Shown here one piece after another: positions 15,846 to 24,776 of a stretch of DNA of 36,294 nucleotides. Each line of letters starts with the position of its first letter. The first letter of the stretch is position 1. A model generated the notes under the pieces. The model saw nothing but the letters and a program-made list of their open reading frames with translations, made no database searches and was not told the origin of the DNA. The translations under genes and the position numbers were made by a program. Source of the stretch: Fibrobacter sp. (GTDB lineage Bacteria > Fibrobacterota > Fibrobacteria > Fibrobacterales > Fibrobacteraceae); contig NZ_JAFWOM010000130.1 in assembly GCF_017545445.1 (NCBI RefSeq), positions 1 through 36,294 of the forward strand, given 5' to 3'.

Positions 15846-16628
15846 CTACCATTCACCTCCCGCTAACATTTCATTTATCCTCTTCAAACTTTTTTCATCG
15901 GTCTGGTCGATTTTATGCGGAGTGACTGTTGCATACCCCTGATTCAACAGATAGTCATCGCTATCCTTGGGTTGCTCATCCCACAGTTTTTCGCCATCCA
16001 ATTGCCACAGTCCCCCATCATGGGAGTAGTGGTCCGTAAACATACCAAGGGCCATCCTTGTCGCCTTGAACCCCTTGAAGGTTTCAGCAGTAGCCTTTGG
16101 AAAATTCACGTTCCAGAACACGCCCGTAGGAATTTCGCGATACCAGCCATTTTTCACGACACGAACCGCAAAATCAATTGCAGCCTGCAAAAGACAATCC
16201 CCGCCCCGCAGCGAAAGTGCAACGCCAGGCACGCCCCAAAGAGCGGCTTCTCGCGCCCCGGCAACCGTCCCCGAATAAAGCGACGACACGCCGGAATTTT
16301 CGCCCACGTTCACGCCTGAAAAACACACGTCAAAAGCACCCGGACCACCTCCCTCAGACCCTGTTCCGTGCTGGGCAAAATGCCCTATCGCAAACTTGGC
16401 ACAATCAGCAGGAGTTCCCGACATGGCATACACACGTTCGGCCACGTTTCTGAGAGAAAGACCACGGCGAACCGTAAACGCATGAGAAACGCCACTCTGT
16501 TCCGATTCTGGGGCAAACACAAACACCTCGGCCACCTGCGAAAGAGCAGACGCCAAAGAACGCATATAGGCGCTTTCTACCCCATCATCATTGACTATCA
16601 GGACACGTGTTTTTAAGTTGTTTTGCAT
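15846..16628 (-). CDS. surE: 5'/3'-nucleotidase SurE
   Basis: The SurE metal site is intact: VLIVNDDGV with D14 and D15, PESEQSGVSHAF with S45, and FSGVNVGENSG carrying the conserved Asn. The 260-aa length is normal. SurE removes phosphate from nucleoside monophosphates in stress and stationary phase, using a divalent metal. The frame stays open to a TTG at 16676 that would overlap the upstream gene, but the ATG at 16628 places the NDDG motif near residue 13 as in the family. The nearest GGAG is one base from this ATG, so the start is slightly uncertain. It follows the TIGR02171 gene by 32 bases, and read-through from it is likely. Confidence 0.93.
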   Translation of the reverse strand: MQNNLKTRVLIVNDDGVESAYMRSLASALSQVAEVFVFAPESEQSGVSHAFTVRRGLSLRNVAERVYAMSGTPADCAKFAIGHFAQHGTGSEGGGPGAFDVCFSGVNVGENSGVSSLYSGTVAGAREAALWGVPGVALSLRGGDCLLQAAIDFAVRVVKNGWYREIPTGVFWNVNFPKATAETFKGFKATRMALGMFTDHYSHDGGLWQLDGEKLWDEQPKDSDDYLLNQGYATVTPHKIDQTDEKSLKRINEMLAGGEW

Positions 16629-16660
16629 GCTCCGGCAAAGATAGAAAAATTCGCCAAAAG

Positions 16661-19414
16661 CTACCGTTTTTCGCAACCTTTTTCAAGCGTTTTTAGCAGG
16701 GAATCAAGGCGTGAAGTAAACATTTCAGCCCCCTTGTCGCACAAGTGATCGTAATCTGCCGCGACATCTCCAAAGTAATCATGATTTCCCATTTTATTCT
16801 CATCCATCAAGACAAAATTTTTATTTTCTTCGGCGATCTTTTTAATCCGCTGGATAAGCATTTCCGCCGTAGAACGCCGCATGCCATAACGGCCATAACT
16901 CCCCGTATTTCTGTAATAAGGACTTAGCGGGAAAATGACTCCGACAACAACGATATTTTTTCTTTTCGCGATATCCAAAATGCGTTCCAATTCGGCATAA
17001 TTGGACTCGTAACGAGAATCATCATTGTTCCAAGTGCTATCTTGCTGAATTTCAACGTAGCCGGTTCCGTTTGACTCCCAATCGTTTATACAAGTTCTAG
17101 GAATCCAGCCAGCGCGTTTACGCATATCCACGTAGTCTTCATCTTTCTCGGCATTCGCGATTTCTTCCACGCGAGATACAAATAAACTATCAACCCCATC
17201 AGGCCAATAATCATGGTTTTCATCGTACTGGAATCCAAGCGCATCCCCTCGATTGACGTTAACAGAACCCATGGGTTCGTATTCGTTCCAAAGATCAAAA
17301 TCAAGCCCGATGACCAAATACTTCAAGTTTTTCAGATGCAGCGAAATATAAGTCTCGTAAAGAAATTCGATGCAATGCATGTCGCAAGGAATCGTTGCCA
17401 TATTGAGTGCAAAAAAATTTAATTCATCTGCAATAGCACCGTGCAGCATGCGAGAATTTCCTAAGCAAGCCACTTCTACAGAATCACGATATTTCCATAA
17501 CAGAGACATTTTTTGAGGCAAAATACGCCAATACTGATCGTGTTCTGCATAATAGACACCAAGGCTATCAAAATTCCAAGAACTTTCGTCAAAAGAGTTC
17601 TCGCCCGACCACAACGCAGGATGCCACAAATCTTCGCCCTCGACAAGAGGCAACGTTTCGCCCGACTTTTCATTCACCAGGACTATTTTACGGTGAGCAC
17701 CGTTCACATCCACAAGCGTCGCCACAAAAATCGAATCCGAACCCGCAATCCATTCCGTATGGTCAAACGTGTAGCCCACCGGAGCTGCTACTGAATTGAT
17801 TAACTTGCCTGTACTATCGGCAATCAACACGCGTTCGTGCGTTCCATAAGATTTTCCGACAAATTCACGTCCCAGTTTTCCGCCAAAGTCGAGGAACAAG
17901 ACTTTATTCGCACCGCCATGGCTCAGCGACACGTTGCACGCCTGCTTCCCATCGTACCAGACTTGGTTCTTCTCGCCGACGCGAGCCCGCAAAAGAGTGG
18001 AGCCCGTCACTGCAATGCCGTTGTTTGGCGAAACGCCCCCGTGATACGCACCATCGAAAAGCTTTTCAGGCTTACCGAAGTTTCCATTCGCATTTTGCCC
18101 AGAGAACGAAACTTGATACGTTCCGCGTTTCAAGAAATCCGCCTCGTCCTTATTGTTCCCGGCATCAGTCACATAAACAAGAACCGTATCGCCGTTCTCC
18201 AGCACGCGCCAACGCGGAATCGTCGCAGATTCTACAGGCAAAACCTGCTCGACTCCCGAAGCATCAAGGCGGCGCACACGGATTTCAGATTTTCCAGAAA
18301 TGCCTTCCAGTCCCGTAGAGTAAGCGACAAATTTTCCATCCGGCGAGATATCGGAATGATACCCTACATCAACCGGGAATTCATCGACAGAACGCACCGC
18401 CCCGTCGAAATTGACGTAAACCAAACGCTCCGTTGCATCATCCTTAAAGACCAACTTTGCATGTTCCGCCCCGACAAAATCATTTACAGTTTTAGAATTA
18501 ACTAATAGCGAATACCCAACTACGTTATCTTCGCCACGCGAATCCAGATACGTCGGGCTCGGAATTGCACCAAACGCCAAACGGAACCCGACGTAATCGG
18601 CTTTCGTCGAAGAAGTCACCGTATAGACATCGTCCCTGCGGTACAAGCGAATAGACGCAGCTCCGTTGCGGAAGCTACCGCCTTTCACGACGCGTTCATC
18701 CAAACCATTCGCCCTCTTGCCACCGGCAAAATTGCTCACAGCGTCGGAACGGAAACGGACTTTAAAGTCATGGACCCATTCCGCGGCATTCCCCGCCATG
18801 TCGCAAAAGCCATCCTTCCCCTCTTTCGACGTGCAAACAGGATGCAGTTCATAGCCAGAATTCTCGCTGTTCCAACTATTTTTCGGATTCCAATTCAAGC
18901 CCGCCGCGTACATCCATTCTGCCTCAGTCGGCAAGCGGTAAGCATTCGCTTCGGGGCGAAACACAAGCCCTTCCATCCCCACACAAGATCCGCTATTATC
19001 AAAAGTCGCCGAAGTATAAAAATAAGCCGTGTCAAAACCTTCAGCAACACTGCGCCGATTGCTATACAAGATAGCATCAAATAAAGTAACATTCGTTGCA
19101 GGCAACGAATCCGCACAAGAGATCCCCATTTCTTTGCAAGTCACTTCATGATCGCCCATCCAAAAATCATAATCAAATTTGGATTCCATCATCGGGCGAG
19201 CGCTTATCGGTGCCGCAGAATCGTTCGTCCCCAAAAATACGGACTTGCCCTTGGCCCGAACCAACGAGAAATCTTTCAAGTCCAGCGACTCCAAATAGCC
19301 TAAATCTTTGGAATCCAAAGAATCCGACTCCGTACAGCCGCACAATCCTAACAACATGACTAATATAAATAGGGGAACGAGTTCCTTCATAGCTACAAAA
19401 TTACATTTTTTCAT
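16661..19414 (-). CDS. TIGR02171-type lipoprotein: FGE-like + TolB-like + SGNH-like domains
   Basis: 917 aa. A signal peptide ends in lipobox L-C-G-C27. Residues about 50-285 form a formylglycine-generating-enzyme-like domain (YRLPTEAEWMYAAG, GNAAEWVHD, VVKGGSFRNG, VGFRLAFG). About 320-630 is a TolB/PD40-like propeller with repeats such as SPDGKFVAYSTG. The C-terminal 280 residues look like an SGNH esterase-type fold: CLGNSRMLHGA at the start and DYDHLCDKGAEMF near the end would supply Ser, Asp and His. The overall plan matches what I recall as the Fibrobacter paralogous family TIGR02171. The FGE domain may be a carbohydrate-binding or structural version, and the SGNH part may deacylate a cell-surface glycan; both are inference. 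The alternative start is Met9 (19390). Divergent from the TIGR02147 gene. Confidence 0.85.
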   Translation of the reverse strand: MKKCNFVAMKELVPLFILVMLLGLCGCTESDSLDSKDLGYLESLDLKDFSLVRAKGKSVFLGTNDSAAPISARPMMESKFDYDFWMGDHEVTCKEMGISCADSLPATNVTLFDAILYSNRRSVAEGFDTAYFYTSATFDNSGSCVGMEGLVFRPEANAYRLPTEAEWMYAAGLNWNPKNSWNSENSGYELHPVCTSKEGKDGFCDMAGNAAEWVHDFKVRFRSDAVSNFAGGKRANGLDERVVKGGSFRNGAASIRLYRRDDVYTVTSSTKADYVGFRLAFGAIPSPTYLDSRGEDNVVGYSLLVNSKTVNDFVGAEHAKLVFKDDATERLVYVNFDGAVRSVDEFPVDVGYHSDISPDGKFVAYSTGLEGISGKSEIRVRRLDASGVEQVLPVESATIPRWRVLENGDTVLVYVTDAGNNKDEADFLKRGTYQVSFSGQNANGNFGKPEKLFDGAYHGGVSPNNGIAVTGSTLLRARVGEKNQVWYDGKQACNVSLSHGGANKVLFLDFGGKLGREFVGKSYGTHERVLIADSTGKLINSVAAPVGYTFDHTEWIAGSDSIFVATLVDVNGAHRKIVLVNEKSGETLPLVEGEDLWHPALWSGENSFDESSWNFDSLGVYYAEHDQYWRILPQKMSLLWKYRDSVEVACLGNSRMLHGAIADELNFFALNMATIPCDMHCIEFLYETYISLHLKNLKYLVIGLDFDLWNEYEPMGSVNVNRGDALGFQYDENHDYWPDGVDSLFVSRVEEIANAEKDEDYVDMRKRAGWIPRTCINDWESNGTGYVEIQQDSTWNNDDSRYESNYAELERILDIAKRKNIVVVGVIFPLSPYYRNTGSYGRYGMRRSTAEMLIQRIKKIAEENKNFVLMDENKMGNHDYFGDVAADYDHLCDKGAEMFTSRLDSLLKTLEKGCEKR

Positions 19415-19469
19415 TCTTTTTTAGCAAACTAAAATGATTTAAAGGGACGTTTGTGCTAGATTTTCTCCA

Positions 19470-19572
19470 TTTTGTTTTACATCCACTCAATTTTGTTTTA
19501 TAAAATTAAAATTTTTCAAAATAAAGAACACAAAAACTCAATTTTTCAAATATTTTTAAATTTTTTGTTTTA
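19470..19572. promoter_or_regulatory. Direct repeats TTTTGTTTTA in the divergent regulator region
   Basis: TTTTGTTTTA occurs at 19470-19479, 19491-19500 (21 bases apart, two helical turns) and 19563-19572, next to the -35 box of the TIGR02147 gene. The gap 19415-19613 is otherwise AT-rich. The repeats could be sites for the regulator itself. Confidence 0.4.
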
Positions 19573-19578
19573 TACCTA

Positions 19579-19607
19579 TTGACTTTCCCATTTCTTTTCT
19601 CTATTTT
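19579..19607 (+). promoter_or_regulatory. Putative sigma70-type promoter of the TIGR02147 gene
   Basis: TTGACT (19579-19584) and TATTTT (19602-19607) are 17 bases apart. The -10 box ends six bases before the ATG at 19614, so the transcript would be leaderless or nearly so; no Shine-Dalgarno sequence is present. Confidence 0.55.
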
Positions 19608-19613
19608 TTAGAC

Positions 19614-20474
19614 ATGCTTAAATCAATCATCGAATATCAAGACTATCACCAGTACATACTGGACTACTACACCGAGAGGAAGCGCCTTTCCGCTTTCACT
19701 TGGAGGGAGTTCGCCAAAGAGGCCGGTTTCGCATCAGCTTCCTATCTCAAACTTGTCTGCGATCACAAAACACGCCTTGTGGAGGAGGGCGCACAAAAGA
19801 CCGCCATGGCCATGGATCTGCATGATTTTGAATACGACTATTTCATGCTGTTGGTTCAATACGAAAACGCAAAGGACAACCAACAGAAAAAGAAATACTT
19901 CGAAAAAATCCAGCAAATAACATCGGCACATAAAGTCAAATTGCTGAGTAACGAATCTTATGCCTACTACGAATCTTGGCTCCACTCCGTCGTTCGTGAA
20001 CTTGCTCCCAACATGCCCGGAGCAAAGCCGCTCGAAATCGCGAAGGCTATCCGCATTCCGGTCACCGCAGCCGAAATAAACGACAGCCTCAATTTCCTAG
20101 TCAAGAACAATTTTTTGACCATTGACGAAAGAAAGCATTTCCACCAAACGGACAAGTTACTCACAACAGGGCGTTTGGAGTTCGTCTCCGTGCCTATACA
20201 TTCGCTTATACGAAAAATGGGTGAATTCGCCTTGCAAGCGTTTGACGACCTTCCCATTTCAGAAAGGCATTTCAGCGGCCTCACCATGGGCGTGACGGAA
20301 AAAAGCTACAACCAGGTCATCGAAACGTTAAAGGAATGCCGCCAGAAAATTTTTGCAATCGTATCTGCCGAAGATGATGTTGAAAAAATTTGCAGACTCA
20401 ACATGCAACTTTTCCCTTTAACAAAAAATATCAAAAAAAGAGCAAAAGATACACTGAATAACGAGGAGGATTAA
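19614..20474 (+). CDS. TIGR02147 family protein, putative regulator
   Basis: 286 aa with the family pattern: a start IIEYQDYHQYILDYYTERKR, then FTWREFAKEAGFASASYLKLVCDHKTRL resembling a helix-turn-helix, a mid-region EYDYFMLLVQYENAK, and a C-terminal DUF4423-like part ending in LNMQLFPLTK. These proteins are abundant in Fibrobacter, often next to lipoprotein genes, and are thought to be transcriptional regulators. The stop is three bases from the ATG of the next gene, whose ribosome-binding site (AGGAGG) lies inside this gene's last codons, so the two are translationally coupled. The regulator probably controls this operon; direct evidence is lacking. Confidence 0.9.
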   Translation: MLKSIIEYQDYHQYILDYYTERKRLSAFTWREFAKEAGFASASYLKLVCDHKTRLVEEGAQKTAMAMDLHDFEYDYFMLLVQYENAKDNQQKKKYFEKIQQITSAHKVKLLSNESYAYYESWLHSVVRELAPNMPGAKPLEIAKAIRIPVTAAEINDSLNFLVKNNFLTIDERKHFHQTDKLLTTGRLEFVSVPIHSLIRKMGEFALQAFDDLPISERHFSGLTMGVTEKSYNQVIETLKECRQKIFAIVSAEDDVEKICRLNMQLFPLTKNIKKRAKDTLNNEED

Positions 20475-20477
20475 ACC

Positions 20478-22325
20478 ATGAGAACTTATTCTTTAAAGCT
20501 TTTTAATGCACTTGCAATTATCGCATGCATTTGCGCCTGTAGCGGAAACGACACCGCTGGAGGCATCAGCGAAGAGACCGAAGGCATCGTCGCTCTTACG
20601 AACAAAAAAATTGCCGGTGCGGCACAAAAAGGCCCTCTCGTAAAAGGTTCCAACGTCGTCATCAAGGAAACATCTGCCAACGGGACACTCGAACCAACAG
20701 GCAGAGAATTCAACACCACAATCACCGGCGACAAAGGCGATTTCGCAATTGACAGCATCAATCTGGAAAGTCAGTACGCACTTCTTTCTGCCGAAGGCTA
20801 CTACATTCACGAACACAACGGTCAACGGTCAGAATGCCCCATGCGTCTTGACGCTGTTTCTAATTTGGAAAACCGCGAAACATCCAACATAAACCTCTTG
20901 ACGCATTTTGAATACAAGAGAGTTTTAAACTTGGTCAAATCTGGAAAATCCTTTGCAAATGCCAAGAAACAGGCCGCTTCGGAAATTCTTGGAGCATTCG
21001 GAGTCCATATAGACGTTTCTTCAGCCGAAGATTTGAACATATTCAACACCTCTGAAGCAGACAGGACGCTTTACAACATAAGCCTTATCATTGACGATCG
21101 ATACTTGTGGGACCCTTGGGATCGCAAAGGCGACGAAATGGAGCATTGGGAAAATAAAAACATCAACTGCTCCAAGTTACAAGACTACATCGATAGAATT
21201 GCCGATGATTTCGCAGATGACGGCATTCTCAGCGATTCCATTATGCAACATGTCGCAACCCTAGCTTATGAAACACTCCATGAACACAGCGAAATGGAAA
21301 ACATAGACGAAAAGGAGATTGAAGAAAGGGAAAAACAGGGTTCATACGAGTATCTCAGTGTTAAAAAGAAAAAATATGAGTTCAGCAAATTGGTATTTTC
21401 AAGTTACATGGGAATTGAACCCTGCACCGAAAATCTTTGGGGAAACCGCAGACAATTCAACAAACCTATCGTAACATTCGGTTATTACGGAGATGAAACC
21501 ATCTTGGATTCTGGCTACGTTATTTGCAATGGCCATTACTGGGAATTAACAACAAAAGAACACATTGATTCCCTCACAATGAGAATCGAACACCAATCGG
21601 GAACAATGACGGATCCGCGAGACGGTCAGCAATACAAGACAGTTAGTTTTACATACAACAGAAAGAATTACGAATGGATGGCTGAAGACCTGAAGTACGC
21701 AATACCGAATTCGCAAGACTCTAGCGCTTATGGTCTCTATAGTTGGACAACCGCCATGCAGATTGACGCAAGCACAACAGACACTATTCAACAATTCTCA
21801 AGAGAAGCGTATAAGAGTGATGAGGATTACGAACAAAACAAAGTCATAACAATCAAAGCTCCAGCCGGTGCAATTGATTCACTCCATCAGGGTATCTGCC
21901 CTACAGGCTGGCACATCGCCAACACTCTGGATTGGGAAGCCTTACTCTTCTATGTAGAAGGAGTCAACAATCTGCTTAACGAAAATTGGAAAATAGACTA
22001 TAGCCAGCAAACAAAGGATTTAACAGGAGTATTCTACAATCGATTCGACTTTAACCTTGAACCAATGGACAAGACGAATCCCAAAGCATTCTATCACACA
22101 TACACTCACGAATCCTTCTCTAACAATATAGAAGCCGAATACAACGCGCTGCGGAACACTCTTGAAGCCAACGGAACTATCGACGAAGAATGGGCATCCA
22201 TTTTATTGGCCCACTATCATAGCAACAGAAATGTCGATAACACCTCTTTTGAGATTACTTTCACTTTCGGCATAGCAAAGACAAAAACACAAAAAACGGC
22301 AAAAGTCCGCTGCGTAAAGAACTAA
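20478..22325 (+). CDS. FISUMP (TIGR02145) domain lipoprotein, partner of the TIGR02147 protein
   Basis: 615 aa. A signal peptide with an ICAC lipobox is followed by an N-terminal segment (KIAGAAQKGPLVKGSNVVIKE...) that looks like a beta-sandwich repeat common to Fibrobacter lipoproteins. A helical region spans about 130-300 (NLLTHFEYKRVLNLVKSG...). The FISUMP domain covers about 374-615: GTMTDPRDGQQYKTV, YEWMAEDLKYAIP, LYSWTTAM, CPTGWHIANTLDWEAL and VRCVKN. It is degenerate compared with the copy at 11246 (HIANTLDW instead of RLPTKADW). The AGGAGG site overlaps the upstream regulator gene. It is likely a surface lipoprotein of unknown ligand. Confidence 0.92.
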   Translation: MRTYSLKLFNALAIIACICACSGNDTAGGISEETEGIVALTNKKIAGAAQKGPLVKGSNVVIKETSANGTLEPTGREFNTTITGDKGDFAIDSINLESQYALLSAEGYYIHEHNGQRSECPMRLDAVSNLENRETSNINLLTHFEYKRVLNLVKSGKSFANAKKQAASEILGAFGVHIDVSSAEDLNIFNTSEADRTLYNISLIIDDRYLWDPWDRKGDEMEHWENKNINCSKLQDYIDRIADDFADDGILSDSIMQHVATLAYETLHEHSEMENIDEKEIEEREKQGSYEYLSVKKKKYEFSKLVFSSYMGIEPCTENLWGNRRQFNKPIVTFGYYGDETILDSGYVICNGHYWELTTKEHIDSLTMRIEHQSGTMTDPRDGQQYKTVSFTYNRKNYEWMAEDLKYAIPNSQDSSAYGLYSWTTAMQIDASTTDTIQQFSREAYKSDEDYEQNKVITIKAPAGAIDSLHQGICPTGWHIANTLDWEALLFYVEGVNNLLNENWKIDYSQQTKDLTGVFYNRFDFNLEPMDKTNPKAFYHTYTHESFSNNIEAEYNALRNTLEANGTIDEEWASILLAHYHSNRNVDNTSFEITFTFGIAKTKTQKTAKVRCVKN

Positions 22326-22349
22326 GCTACTTGGAATTGTAAGGAGGAG

Positions 22350-22380
22350 GAATCCTGCGGAAAAATCCGCAGGATTTTTT
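22350..22380 (+). terminator. Intrinsic terminator after the FISUMP lipoprotein
   Basis: ATCCTGCGGA (22352-22361), loop AAAA, TCCGCAGGAT (22366-22375), then a T run. The 10-bp stem is perfect. Its end overlaps the stop of the convergent methyltransferase gene. Confidence 0.9.
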
Positions 22381-23140
22381 AAGCTTTCGCGCAATGCGCA
22401 CTTCGCAAGCAAAACGCCATGATGGCAAATGCGCCGGCTACATTCATGCTCGCCTTGCGACCCGCCATCGGAATCGTGACTTTCATGGTTGCTTGTTCCA
22501 TGATTTCGGGAGCGATGCCGAGTTCTTCGTTGCCAAGCACAATCAAGCCCTTTTCGGGCCACTTGACATCATTGATGCTCGGGATGTCTTCGCCGGTTTC
22601 AAGAGCGATGATTTCGTAGCCGTTTTCGCGATGATACTTGATGCACTCGAACGGATCGTCCCAGCGCTTGATTGGAATCCACTCCTGGCAACCGCGTGCG
22701 GCACTCTTGACCGTCACATGGTCCGGGCCGCAACTGTAACCACTCAGGTGAACGCCTTCGAGACCAAAGCAATCGGTACTGCGAATGATGGAGCCTACGT
22801 TGAACGCACTGCGGAGATTGTGGACGAGAACGGCAAACGGGATAGGCTTTTCGTTAGCGACTTCGCGGTCACCCGGTTCCTGTTCCAAATAAATATCGCG
22901 TTCAAAGCCAAGGCCAGCGCGAGTGCGGAACGTCTTGTACAGGTCAATCATCTGCGCCTGATTCTTGCCCACCAAGCGCTCGGATTCGGGCAAATGCAGC
23001 CACTCGGCGTAAGTCTCGAATTCACGACGGGCACGCGGCACGTCGTCGCCTAATTGCAAAATGATAACGCGCAAAAGTTCCGCCAAGCGTTTGAACTTGG
23101 AGGTCTCTTTCATCGCTAAAAATTTCGGTTCGGTGTACAT
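22379..23140 (-). CDS. SpoU/TrmH-family RNA 2'-O-methyltransferase
   Basis: 253 aa. The SPOUT knot motifs are present in order: motif 1 around N114 (HNLRSAFNVGSIIRSTD), motif 2 VLGNEELGI (202-209) and motif 3 IPMAGRKASMNVAGAFAI (223-240). These bind S-adenosylmethionine in the trefoil knot and methylate ribose in tRNA or rRNA. About 95 N-terminal residues precede the knot domain and are helical and basic; they may bind substrate. The target (for example tRNA position 18 or 34, or a 23S site) cannot be decided. It lies 20 bases downstream of the TolB-like gene, with an 18-base tandem duplication at the junction. An alternative start is Met10 (23113). Confidence 0.9.
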   Translation of the reverse strand: MYTEPKFLAMKETSKFKRLAELLRVIILQLGDDVPRARREFETYAEWLHLPESERLVGKNQAQMIDLYKTFRTRAGLGFERDIYLEQEPGDREVANEKPIPFAVLVHNLRSAFNVGSIIRSTDCFGLEGVHLSGYSCGPDHVTVKSAARGCQEWIPIKRWDDPFECIKYHRENGYEIIALETGEDIPSINDVKWPEKGLIVLGNEELGIAPEIMEQATMKVTIPMAGRKASMNVAGAFAIMAFCLRSAHCAKA

Positions 23141-23175
23141 TTTTACTTCTGCGGGGCTTTTTACTTCTGCGGAGC
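23140..23175. repeat. 18-base tandem duplication at a gene junction
   Basis: TTTTTACTTCTGCGGGGC (23140-23157) is repeated at 23158-23175 with one change. The second unit encodes the end (APQK-stop) of the TolB-like protein on the minus strand; the first forms the leader of the methyltransferase gene. Confidence 0.75.
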
Positions 23176-24378
23176 AAGCGCTTTCACAGCTTCGGTCAAG
23201 CGGTCGATGGCCTTGATGAGTTCATCCATCTTAGCTTCGCTCACGCCGCCGGCAATAGCGGAAGCCGTCGCATTCGCGGCAGACTGGACAGCCGTTGCCG
23301 CATCCGTCGCAGAGGTCGCTGCACTCACAGGAACTTTGCCAAACCAGATATCCGGCCAGCGGTCGTTGCCGCTGTTGTACGTAATGCGCGTTGCGGTTTC
23401 GAACGGTTCGCCGATTTTCCACAGATAAAGTTCATAGTCGAACAAATCGTGGTCGTGGCCCTTGTCAGTTGCGCCCCACACAAGCCACTTGCCATCCGGA
23501 GAAATACGCGGAAAATATTCGTGACTGCGGCGGCCAGGCAAGTCCATCAACTTCACGTTCTTCGGAATCCCGAAGAAACCGACTTTTTCCACCTGCTTGC
23601 CATCTTTCGCGGTAAACCACAGGATTTCGCTCGGGGCAGCCGTTCCGCCGTTGCCTGTAGGATTCACGCGGTAAAGTTTCGAGCCGTCGAGCGTCCAGTC
23701 AATCTGGCAACCGTCGCCGGACTTCGTCCATGCGTTCTTCGTCAAGTCCCACACGCCCGTTTCGCGCATGGAGCCGCGCAGCGTAATCGCGAGGTGCTTC
23801 CCATCCGGACTCATGTTCGGCTCTTGCAGAATCACGCCCGCCTTGTTGAACGCCTTTTCGCCATCGAGCACAAGCGTTTCCGTTTTACTTGCGAGGTCCA
23901 TCGTAAAGACCTTACCCGCACGGCTGAACACAATCGACTTGCCATCAGGCCGCCATGTGCCCCACGTTGCGTTTTCGACGAGTTTCGTTTCGTTCGTGCC
24001 GTCAATTCCGACGGTCCACAAATCCCACTTTTCAGGATAGTTTGCATCGTTTTCGGGCACCCAGCCGCCCTTACTGCGGTTAAAAAGCACCTTCGAGCCG
24101 TCCGGCGCAATACGCGGGAACCAATCCACGTTATTGCTCTTGGTGAGTGCGCGAGCGTTCGTTCCGTCCGCATTCATGATCCAAATGTCATGGAGCGAAT
24201 TTGCACGGCTCGTCGCCCAAACAATCGCCCCTTCGAGCTTGCCCTTCAAAGCATCGAGCGCCTTCTGTTCTTCGGGAGTCGGATCGACAGAAGCCCCCAT
24301 CGGAGCGCCCTGAGCAGCAAATGCGGAAGCGGCCAAAAAGCCAATCGCAGAAATCAATACAAACTTTTTCATTTTCAT
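23161..24378 (-). CDS. Secreted TolB-like beta-propeller protein
   Basis: 405 aa. A signal peptide (MKMKKFVLISAIGFLAASAFA) is followed by PD40/TolB-type propeller repeats: IWIMNADGTNARALT, FPRIAPDGSKVLF, TWRPDGKSIVFSR, MSPDGKHLAI, FPRISPDGKWLVWG. Such propellers bind proteins or, in some polysaccharide-degrading bacteria, oligosaccharides. Residues about 352-380 are Ala/Thr/Ser-rich and low in complexity, and the last 25 form a short amphipathic helix (MDELIKAIDRLTEAVKAL) that could oligomerise. It is the first gene of a probable two-gene operon with the SpoU methyltransferase. No clear Shine-Dalgarno is visible. Confidence 0.85.
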   Translation of the reverse strand: MKMKKFVLISAIGFLAASAFAAQGAPMGASVDPTPEEQKALDALKGKLEGAIVWATSRANSLHDIWIMNADGTNARALTKSNNVDWFPRIAPDGSKVLFNRSKGGWVPENDANYPEKWDLWTVGIDGTNETKLVENATWGTWRPDGKSIVFSRAGKVFTMDLASKTETLVLDGEKAFNKAGVILQEPNMSPDGKHLAITLRGSMRETGVWDLTKNAWTKSGDGCQIDWTLDGSKLYRVNPTGNGGTAAPSEILWFTAKDGKQVEKVGFFGIPKNVKLMDLPGRRSHEYFPRISPDGKWLVWGATDKGHDHDLFDYELYLWKIGEPFETATRITYNSGNDRWPDIWFGKVPVSAATSATDAATAVQSAANATASAIAGGVSEAKMDELIKAIDRLTEAVKALAPQK

Positions 24379-24458
24379 GCTTTAAAAGATAGTAACACGC
24401 CAAAAAAAAGTTCACGCAATAAGCAATTTTCGCCCCGTATAATTATAGCCCTCGGCCC

Positions 24459-24624
24459 GGAGGCTTCCCTCATGCTTGTCACCCTGGAGGGAGTGCAACG
24501 ACCGATAGGGTCCACGCTGTATGCTTTCTAGATTCCGGCATGGAGGCTTCCCTCATGCTTGTCACCCTGGAGGAAGTGCAACGACCGATAGGGTCCACGC
24601 TGTATGCTTTCTAGATTCCGGCAT
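24459..24624. repeat. 83-bp direct tandem duplication containing the CTCCAGGRTGAC element
   Basis: Unit 1 (24459-24541) and unit 2 (24542-24624) differ by a single base (GGAGGGAG versus GGAGGAAG). Each contains, on the minus strand, CCTATCGG...CCTCCAGGGTGACA, a member of the dispersed hairpin family. The surrounding gap (24379-24776) has no other recognisable feature apart from AT-rich DNA before the next gene. Confidence 0.85.
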
Positions 24625-24776
24625 TTGCTTTTGTAATTGTGTGATCTGCGACAAATCAAGGCATCGCTGAGAACGCAAAAAGAACATTTTAAGATTACAA
24701 AATGCTTATTCTATACATTAAACAAAAATTTACATTGTAATTTATAACATGGAATTACGAGGAAAAAAGGGAAACA

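Noticed and set aside
23449..24531. 360-codon open frame opposite the TolB-like gene
   Set aside because: It is antisense to a clear propeller gene with a signal peptide and runs into the 83-bp repeat; composition is Arg/His-rich as is usual for shadow frames.
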